Of a stretch of 64,000 nt of DNA, positions 57,891-64,000 are shown one piece after another. This DNA comes from Polaromonas sp. P2-4. Its GTDB lineage: Bacteria; Pseudomonadota; Gammaproteobacteria; Burkholderiales; Burkholderiaceae_C. Location of the stretch: the NCBI GenBank assembly GCA_024703855.1, contig CP087965.1, forward strand, positions 4,704,001 through 4,768,000, given 5' to 3'. Below the pieces are notes generated by a model, which searched no databases, was not told the origin of the DNA, and saw only the letters and a program-made list of their open reading frames with translations. The first letter of the stretch is position 1, and each line of letters begins with the position of its first letter. The position numbers and the translations under genes are program-made.

Positions 57891-58895
57891 ATGAGTCTGA
57901 TTGAAGTCAAAAACCTCGGGGTCCAGTTTCAAACCCAGGACGGGCTGATTTACGCCGTCAATGGCATCAACTTTGCGCTGGATCGGGGCCAGACCCTGGG
58001 CATCGTGGGCGAAAGCGGCTCCGGCAAAAGCCAGAGTGTGCTGGCCATGATGGGCTTGCTCGCCAAAAACGGCAAAGCCAGTGGCCAGGCCTTGTACCGG
58101 GGCCAGGATCTGCTGGCCATGAAGCCGGCCGAGCTCAACAAAATTCGCGGCAACCGGGTGGCCATGATTTTTCAGGACCCGATGACCTCGCTCAACCCGT
58201 ATTTGACGGTAGAGCGGCAGATGACCGAGGTGCTGCAGTTTCACAAAGGCCTGGACCGCAAGTCCGCGCGCGCCAGGTCGGTCGAACTGCTCGATGCCGT
58301 CAAGATACCCGACGCGGCTCGCCGCATCGCGATGTACCCGCACGAGTTTTCCGGGGGCATGCGCCAGCGCGTGATGATTGCCATGGCCTTGCTGTGCGAG
58401 CCCGAGGTGTTGATTGCCGACGAACCCACGACCGCGCTGGACGTGACGGTGCAGGCGCAGATCATTGCCTTGCTGCGCGATCTGCAGCGTGACTTTGGTA
58501 CCACGATTGTCATGATCACGCATGACCTGGGCGTGGTGGCGGGCCTGTGCGACGAAGTGATGGTGCTGTACGGCGGGCGCGTGATGGAGCAGGGCGACGC
58601 CAACAGCATTTTTTACAGCGCCTCCCATCCCTATACCGTGGGCCTGCTCGGCGCCATACCGCGGCTTGACGCCGAAGATGAAGTGCTGGTCGCCATTCCC
58701 GGTGCACCGCCCAACATGGCCCGACTGCCCAAGGGCTGTCCGTTCAGCGAGCGTTGCGTATTGGCCAACGCCGAGTGCCGCGACGTGCTGCCCGTATTGC
58801 AAGCGGCCGAGAACAATCCGGCCCTGTTCAGGGCCTGCCACAAATCAATTCAGGCCGTGTCCGAACTCACGGCAAAGGGAGTGAGCCATGCTTGA
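57891..58895 (+). CDS. oppD: peptide ABC transporter ATPase, OppD-like
   Basis: 334 aa. Walker A GESGSGKSQS, Q-loop IFQDPMTSLNPY, signature SGGMRQRVMIAMAL, Walker B LIADEPTTALD, H-loop ITHDLG, and the Cys-rich C-terminal CPFSERCVLANAEC that binds an Fe-S cluster in this family. Overlaps oppF by 8 bases. The frame is intact. Confidence 0.94.
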   Translation: MSLIEVKNLGVQFQTQDGLIYAVNGINFALDRGQTLGIVGESGSGKSQSVLAMMGLLAKNGKASGQALYRGQDLLAMKPAELNKIRGNRVAMIFQDPMTSLNPYLTVERQMTEVLQFHKGLDRKSARARSVELLDAVKIPDAARRIAMYPHEFSGGMRQRVMIAMALLCEPEVLIADEPTTALDVTVQAQIIALLRDLQRDFGTTIVMITHDLGVVAGLCDEVMVLYGGRVMEQGDANSIFYSASHPYTVGLLGAIPRLDAEDEVLVAIPGAPPNMARLPKGCPFSERCVLANAECRDVLPVLQAAENNPALFRACHKSIQAVSELTAKGVSHA

Positions 58896-59876
58896 CGCGG
58901 CCCAGCCGATTCTGTCGGTGCGTGACTTGAAAGTGCACTTCAAGGTCAAAACGGGCGGCGCCTGGCCCTGGTCGCCGGCGCGTACCCTGAAGGCCGTGGA
59001 TGGCATTTCTTTTGATATCCATGCGGGCGAAACACTGGGCGTGGTGGGCGAGTCGGGCTGCGGCAAGTCGACCCTGGCGCGCGCGGTGCTGAACCTGATT
59101 CCCGCCACCGCCGGCAGTATCGTCTGGATGGGCCAGGAAATGACGGGGGCATCCAGCCAGGTCTGGTTGAGTGTCCGAAAAGACATCCAGATGATTTTTC
59201 AGGACCCGCTGGCCTCGCTGGATCCGCGCATGACCATCGCGCAAATCATTGCCGAACCCTTGCGCACGCACCGCGCCGAGATGCCCCCGATGAGGTGATG
59301 AAGCGCGTCAAGGCGATGATGACCCGCGTCGGCCTGACGGCGCAGCAAATCAACCGCTACCCGCATGAGTTTTCCGGCGGCCAGTGCCAGCGCATTGGCA
59401 TTGCCCGGGCCCTGATTCTGGAGCCCAAACTCATCATCTGCGATGAACCGGTGTCGGCGCTCGATGTCTCGATTCAGGCGCAAATCATCAATCTGCTGAA
59501 GGAACTGCAAAAGTCCATGGGCCTGGCGCTGATTTTTATCGCCCATGACCTGGCCGTTGTCAAACACATCAGTGACCGCATTTTGGTGATGTACCTCGGG
59601 CACGAGATGGAACTGGCCCAGAAGAAAGCGCTGTACGCAACGCCCCGCCATCCCTACACCAAGGCGCTGCTCTCAGCCATTCCGATTCCGGACCCGGCGC
59701 TGGAGCGGAAGAAAGTGATTCAGTTGCTGCACGGCGACCTGCCTTCGCCCATCGACCCGCCCTCGGGCTGCGTGTTTAGAACCCGCTGCCCGCAAGCCAT
59801 TGCACGCTGTGCGCAGGAGGTGCCAGAGCTTCGCCGCTTGAATGCGCAAAGTGAAGCGGCTTGCTTGCTGGCTTGA
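58888..59876 (+). CDS. oppF: peptide ABC transporter ATPase, OppF-like, one frame break
   Basis: About 329 aa. Walker A GESGCGKSTLA, Q-loop IFQDPLASLDPR, signature SGGQCQRIGIARAL, Walker B IICDEPVSALD and H-loop IAHDLA; C-terminal CVFRTRCPQAIARC. The break at about 59287 is a C-run one short (protein wants AEMPPDEVMKRVKAM). Last gene of oppABCDF; repeat J follows 8 bases after the stop. Confidence 0.94.
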
Positions 59877-59883
59877 AGTGTTT

Positions 59884-59938
59884 TAGGGCCGTAGCCCTTG
59901 TCAGGCGGGCGCAGGCAGCTATTAAAAGTGTAGTAAAT
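59884..59938 (-). repeat. dispersed palindromic repeat, copy J
   Basis: Minus strand reads GATTTACTACACTTTTAATA, GCTGCCTGCGCCCGCCTGAC, AAGGGCTACGGCCC. Sits between oppF and the chimeric remnant. Confidence 0.75.
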
Positions 59939-59940
59939 CA

Positions 59941-60318
59941 ACGGTGCTGTTCAGCTGCAGCCAGCGCACGGCGCTCGCCGTTCGCGGCGCGGCAGGCTGT
60001 AGTGCAAACCCGGCTGCTGAAGCTGCAAAACCAGGTCACGCTGTACAAGATTCCAGTAGTGGTGGACTTCTGGGCGCCCTGGTGCGGCCCCTGCCGCATG
60101 ATGGCGCCCGCATTCGAGCAGGCGTCCGCGCAGCTCGTGCCGTGTGTGCGCCTGGCCAAGGTCAACACCGAAGCCGCGCCTAACCTCAGCGCGTTTTAAC
60201 ATCCGCCGCATTCCCACGCTGGCGCTGTTTGGGGGTGGCCCGCCAGCCCTACGCCATGGGTGCGGCCAACATCGTGCGATGGGTGCAGTTGCACCTGCGC
60301 TGTGTGCTGCTGATTTAG
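59941..60318 (+). pseudogene. chimera of outer-membrane-factor C-terminus and thioredoxin fold
   Basis: Bases about 59950-60046 encode PFAARQAVVQTRLLKLQNQV and TLYK, the end of an OMF (compare 53120-53215). The same frame continues IPVVVDFWAPWCGPCRMMAP, the active site of thioredoxin 2 (WCGPC), then RLAKVNTEAAPNLSA. At 60189-60193 a GCGCG tract two bases short would give RFNIRRIPTLALFGG, and the end resembles AMGAANIVRWVQLHL of TrxC. The Zn-ribbon N-terminus of TrxC is missing and replaced by the OMF piece. Probably a recombination remnant; the thioredoxin core might still fold. Confidence 0.75.
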
Positions 60319-61308
60319 GCCGACTCTCGGAGCGTTAAGGTGTACGGGAGGATGCGGGAGACGGGCGTGACACCTGACAGCCGACTTAGCAGGAGTTCCA
60401 CCGCGACTGCGCCCAGCGCTTGCATCGGCTGGGCGACGGTTGTCAATGCGGGCTCGAACACTTCTGCGATCGGAATGTCATCGAAGCCGACTACCGCGAT
60501 ATCGTCAGGAACGCGCATGCCGGCGCGTCGGAAGGCTTTGATGGCACCAATCGCCAACATGTCAGAGACAGCGAAAACAGCCGTCGGTGGCTGCGCCGTC
60601 GCCAACAGGGCGGCGGCAGCCTGACTGCCCTGCAGATAGCTCGTGGCACCCCGCAATCCGCACGAGTTCTGGACGCAACTCGATCCCCGCCCTGTGCAAG
60701 GCCAACTCGTAGCCCTCGCGTCGCTGACGTGCATAAAGGAAGCGTTCGTCACTGTTGATGAGTGCAATGTGTCGATGCCCCCGGTTAATGAGGTATTGCA
60801 CGGCATCGCATGCCGCCTGGCGATGGTCAATGCTGACGTAAGGCACCTCAGACCCAGGCAGGAATTCCGAGCAGTTGACCCAGGGCTTTCGTCGCGCCGT
60901 ATCGACCATCGTGCTTTCATTGGTGATGGGCACCATGTTGATGACACCATCAGTCAGGCTGCTGTAGACAGCCTCCAGGGAGCCATCACCCTGGCTCCAT
61001 GACTCTTCCAGATCGACCGGAAGCAGTGTGTAGCCGCTCTGTCTGGCAACGGCTGCGGCGCCGCTGACGATCTCGGCATAGTAAGGATTCGCAAAATCGG
61101 GTACCAACACGAGCAGAAGGCGACTTTGTCCCGTACTCAGGCTGCGACCAAAGGCATTGGCCCGGTAGCCGAGGCGCTTGATGCTGTCCTCGACACGGCG
61201 GCGGGTTTCGGGCGAGACCGGCTTGCTGCCGTTGATCACGCGCGAAACCGTAGCCGCAGAGACCCCGGCCATTTTGGCTACCGCATCAATAGAGGGGAGA
61301 TCGTTCAT
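60315..61308 (-). CDS. LacI-family transcriptional regulator, one frame break
   Basis: About 331 aa. DNA-binding domain MNDLPSIDAVAKMAGVSAAT and VSRVINGSKPVSPETRRRVE, then the hinge GRSLSTGQSRLL and a sugar-binding effector domain (DFANPYYAEIVSGAAAVARQ; VPDDIAVVGFDDIPIAEVFE). The break at about 60650 has one G too many. ATG 61308 is chosen at the start of the HTH domain. Divergent from the sugar ABC importer, which it should repress through the two operators at 61384 and 61451. Confidence 0.9.
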
Positions 61309-61383
61309 GAATGTGCAATCAATGTTGACTTCTCTTAAGGATGCTTGGTGCAAGCCCTTGCTTTTGTTCTATTCTAAGGTCTT

Positions 61384-61398
61384 GGGAAACGGCTTTCC
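61384..61398. promoter_or_regulatory. LacI-type operator 1
   Basis: GGGAAACGGCTTTCC, a near-palindrome of the LacI/GalR type (GAAACGNTTTC), in the divergent promoter region. Confidence 0.7.
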
Positions 61399-61450
61399 TA
61401 TAGTTTGTTTTTGTGGCCAATATGTAGGGTAATTACTAGATAAACATGTC

Positions 61451-61464
61451 GGGAAACCGCTTAC
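61451..61464. promoter_or_regulatory. LacI-type operator 2
   Basis: GGGAAACCGCTTAC, 67 bases from operator 1 (start to start), 54 bases before the SBP start. The left half matches operator 1 exactly over GGGAAAC. Confidence 0.6.
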
Positions 61465-61517
61465 ATTCATATCGGAATTCGCACTTCAACACTATGCCTA
61501 CCCTGAAGGAGACAAAA

Positions 61518-62788
61518 ATGGATACCTCTTTGAATCGTGCCTTTGCGCTGAAACGTTCTCAGCACAGCAGTCATGACGGCTGCGACGTGTTTGGCCCTGG
61601 CGTCGTCGGCTTTGGCGGCCGAGTCCGTGGAGGTCATTCACTGGTGGACGAGTAGCGGCGAGACTGCCGCGGTTGGAAAGTTCAAAGAGGCATTCACTGC
61701 CAAAGGTTTTGAATGGAAGGACTTGGCGGTTGGGGGTGCTGACAACCAGCGCATGCTACTCAAGGCGCGTGTGGGTAAGGGTAGCTCGCCTGATGCGGCA
61801 CAGATCAATTCTGATGTGCGTGCTTATGCCGCTGACCGATCCAATCTTGCCAATCTGGATGCGCTCGCCGCAAAAGAGGGTTGGGACAGTGTTTTGCCAG
61901 CACCCGTTTTGCGTTACGCAAAAATGGGCGGACCTAGCTACGTCGCCGTTCCCGTCAATGTGCATCGGCAGAACGTCATGTGGATTAATGCAGCTGCGTT
62001 GAAAAAAATTGGCGCGGATGCCCCACCCAAAACCTGGGAAGAGTTTTTTGCCATGGCCGACAAGGCGCGGGCGGCCGGCATGATTCCCCTGGCGATGGGT
62101 GAAGATACATGGGTCAACTTCTTCTTCTATACGGTCGCGTACAGCACGATGCCGCCGGACAGCTTCCGCAAGGCCTTTTACGATGCTGACGAATCGGCCT
62201 TGAAGAGTGCGGGCATGTTGCGCGCATTCGAAGTCTTCCGTAAAGCCCGTTCATATGTGGATCGCAGCGCTTCCACCCGTAAATGGAATGAAGCCACGCA
62301 AATGGTCATACAGGGTCGCGCATTCGCACTGGTCATGGGCGACTGGGCCAAGGGCGAGTTTGTCCAAGCCGGCAAAAAGCCCAACGAAGACTATCTATGC
62401 GCCCCGGTGCCAGGTACGTCCAATGGTCACCTTTTTAATTCAGATGCATTCATGTTCTTCAAGCATGGCAAGGACTCTGCGGCGCAGCTGGCGCTGGCGC
62501 AAACTCTCATGAACAAGGAAGCCCAGCAAGCATTCAGTTTGCTCAAGGGCTCGGTGCCGGTGCGCACGGACGCGGATGTTTCCAAGTTTGACGAATGCTC
62601 CAAAAAATCCTATGCCGACTTTGTGTCTGCCGGCAAAAGCGGCACCTTGGCCTGCGGCGCCCAGCATGATCCAGACGCCAGCAAAGTACGCCGCCTGGCG
62701 TGACGTGTTTCTGGCATTCTGGAACGACGAAAGCATGACTGCCCAACAAGGGGCCGACAAACTGGTCGCCGCGGCCAAAGCGAACTAA
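61518..62788 (+). CDS. sugar ABC transporter substrate-binding protein, two frame breaks
   Basis: About 423 aa, family-1 carbohydrate-binding protein: signal with TAATCLALASSALAAES, then VEVIHWWTSSGETAAVGKFK, DNQRMLLKARVGKG, PVNVHRQNVMWINAAALKK and SDAFMFFKHGKDS. Breaks are near 61567 (within the signal) and near 62663 (one C too many); after the latter SMIQTPAKYAAWRDVFLAFW. Resembles glucose/mannose-type (UgpB-like) receptors; the ligand is not determinable here. RBS AAGGAGAC. Confidence 0.87.
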
Positions 62789-62830
62789 GCCGGGTTTGGC
62801 AAACATCTCCACCCCTGCGGCGATATTCAA

Positions 62831-63784
62831 ATGAATCTATCGAAGTTTGCGATGCGCTCAGTGCGTATTTCGGCGGTCACGATGCCGAAACGGTCGGTCA
62901 CGATGGTCCGAAATACGCACTCTGAGAGCTGGTTACCCAAGCTCCTGATATCACCGGCCTTTTTGGTCAGTGTCCTGTTCTTTTACGGACTGACCGCTTG
63001 GGTGGTGATGGTTTCCTTCACGGGGTCGGAAGGCTTGCTTGAGATGTCCTGGGTTGGGCTCAAGCAGTATGTGCGACTTTTCAACGACGACAACTGGTTC
63101 CGTTCCTTATGGAATTTGTTGATGTATGCGCCCATTGTGGTGGGCGTGCCGATGGCCTTGGGTTGCTTCCTGGCGATATTGCTGGATCAGAAAATTCGAT
63201 TTGAAGGCGGTTTTCGCACCATCTATCTCTATCCGCTGGCGCTTTCGTGGGTGGTGGCGGGCACTATTTGGCGCTGGCTTTTGTCGCCCGAGACGGGCAT
63301 CGAGATCTGGCTGCATGGCTTGGGGTTTACCGGTGCGCAGTTTGACTGGATTGTGCTGCCCAATCGATCGATTTTTGCGCTGGCGCTGGTCGCGGTCTGG
63401 CACTCCACGGGCTTTGTGATGGCGATGTTCATTGCCGGTTTGCGCGGCGTGGACGACTCTGTGTTTCGGGCGGCCATGATTGACGGGGTCAGTTTGCCCC
63501 GGATTTACTGGCACATCGTATTGCCGACCTTGCGCCCCACGGTGTTCAGCGCTGCACTGATTCTGTTGCCTGCCGCCCTAAAAACCTTTGATCTGGTGGT
63601 GGTGCTTACCCAGGGCGGGCCCGGGCAATCAAGCGTTTTACCGGCCTTCTACATGTTTGACCGGTTTTTCCGAAGAGACCAAATGGGGCTGGGTGCCGCT
63701 TCCGGCTCCATCATTTTGATGATGTGCATTGGCATCGCCCTGCCGTACATCGTTGGTGAGATGAGGAGGCAACGCCATGATTGA
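62831..63784 (+). CDS. sugar ABC transporter permease 1 (MalF-like)
   Basis: 317 aa, six helices: LLISPAFLVSVLFFYGLTAW is TM1 and the EAA loop is AAMIDGVSLPRIYWHIVLPT. The true start is uncertain: ATG 62831 adds 24 residues that family members rarely have, while ATG 62903 (MVRNTHSESW) fits the family but sits inside an inverted repeat and lacks an RBS. The stop overlaps permease 2 (ATGA-type). Confidence 0.88.
   Translation: MNLSKFAMRSVRISAVTMPKRSVTMVRNTHSESWLPKLLISPAFLVSVLFFYGLTAWVVMVSFTGSEGLLEMSWVGLKQYVRLFNDDNWFRSLWNLLMYAPIVVGVPMALGCFLAILLDQKIRFEGGFRTIYLYPLALSWVVAGTIWRWLLSPETGIEIWLHGLGFTGAQFDWIVLPNRSIFALALVAVWHSTGFVMAMFIAGLRGVDDSVFRAAMIDGVSLPRIYWHIVLPTLRPTVFSAALILLPAALKTFDLVVVLTQGGPGQSSVLPAFYMFDRFFRRDQMGLGAASGSIILMMCIGIALPYIVGEMRRQRHD
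62860..62921. repeat. 14-bp inverted repeat at the permease start
   Basis: AGTGCGTATTTCGG (62860-62873) is inverted exactly as CCGAAATACGCACT (62908-62921). Between them CGGTCACGATG occurs twice. The alternative ATG 62903 lies 5 bases before the right arm. Confidence 0.75.
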
Positions 63785-64000
63785 TCGTAAATTCTGGACC
63801 TGGTCGCGTCTGGGTATCTATGGCGCGCTGGCAATGGCCTTGGTGTTTTTTGCCCTGCCGGCCTGGTTTGCCTTGATCAACTCGTTCAAGCCCCTGCAAG
63901 AAATTCAGGCCGGTAACGTGCTTGGCCTGCCCAGTCGTTTAACCATTGCGCCCTGGATTGAGGCCTGGGCTACTGCCTGCACCGGGGGCTCCACCTGTTC
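63777..64000 (+). CDS. sugar ABC transporter permease 2 (MalG-like), cut by window end
   Basis: First 74 residues only. MIDRKFWTWSRLGIYGALAM, ALVFFALPAWFALINSFKPL gives TM1 and the usual NSFKP motif of MalG-type permeases. RBS GAGGAGGC precedes ATG 63777, which overlaps the permease 1 stop. The ATPase is expected beyond the window. Confidence 0.9.
   Translation, partial: MIDRKFWTWSRLGIYGALAMALVFFALPAWFALINSFKPLQEIQAGNVLGLPSRLTIAPWIEAWATACTGGSTC

Noticed and set aside
5054..62788. Reductive genome decay explaining the many broken genes
   Set aside because: Breaks include tig, lon, clpX and hemH, the coding sequence is otherwise highly conserved, and gene density is normal.

Overview
The window looks like a chromosome segment from a betaproteobacterium of the order Burkholderiales, most likely family Comamonadaceae (Rhodoferax/Polaromonas-like). 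The basis is GC-rich codon use, the tilS-lysC-tRNA-Ser order, the tig-clpP-clpX-lon block, Bug/TctC-type receptors, a PHA phasin, hopanoid-type squalene genes hpnCDE, and two families of short dispersed repeats of the kind I associate with this family. No phage, plasmid, CRISPR or ribosomal RNA locus is visible.

Layout. 1-2.3 kb: 3' end of tilS, lysC, tRNA-Ser(GCU), a possible serine-recombinase scrap and a small I78-type lipoprotein. 2.6-6.9 kb: LysR regulator, a DadA-like D-amino-acid oxidoreductase, an amino-acid binding protein and an Asp/Glu racemase, which together suggest D-amino-acid use. 6.9-13.8 kb: an S4-domain protein (hslR) overlapping the tctE-tctD two-component genes, divergent from a tripartite tricarboxylate transporter (tctC, tctB, tctA and a second tctC). 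14-17.8 kb: a DMT exporter with a very His-rich tail, phasin, a DUF2845 protein, SlyX and ProQ. 17.8-21.4 kb: a partial second copy of the hemH 3' end, an MHYT membrane sensor, an IS630-family element and hemH itself. 21.4-26.3 kb: a HAD hydrolase, a glutathione S-transferase and hpnE-hpnD-hpnC. 26.4-34 kb: LysR plus a polyamine/opine-type ABC importer, an ornithine-cyclodeaminase-like enzyme, a ureohydrolase and RidA, probably a pathway for a guanidino compound or arginine. 34.4-39 kb: an RND adaptor and pump. 39-46 kb: tRNA-Leu, tig, clpP, clpX, lon, then tRNA Gly-Cys-Gly-Leu. 46-53.3 kb: a TetR-regulated AcrAB-OprM-type tripartite pump. 53.3-54.2 kb: a DUF1697 gene broken by a MITE-like element. 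54.2-59.9 kb: an Opp-type peptide ABC importer. 60-64 kb: an outer-membrane-factor/thioredoxin chimera, a LacI regulator and a sugar ABC importer cut by the window end.

Quality warning. About two thirds of the long genes carry one or more frameshifts, including genes a free-living cell is expected to need (tig, clpX, lon, hemH). In nearly every case the protein resumes exactly in another frame, and the sites fall into a few repeated types: homopolymers short by one, (GC)n tracts short by two, and an extra T between CC and G. I read these as sequence or assembly errors and annotate the genes as whole, with the break positions. Genes I regard as really broken are marked as pseudogenes.

Most interesting biology. 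(1) A palindromic repeat of about 60 bp, ten copies here, lies inside three protein-coding genes (a TctD-like regulator, hpnC and an RND adaptor) and is translated in frame or within one correctable shift. A second, G-rich repeat is translated inside an RND pump and also fills both spacers of the hpn operon. (2) A thioredoxin active-site fragment is fused in frame to the end of an outer-membrane-factor gene. (3) A 162-bp MITE-like element with long terminal inverted repeats sits in a DUF1697 gene. I found no clearly new defence or metabolic system.
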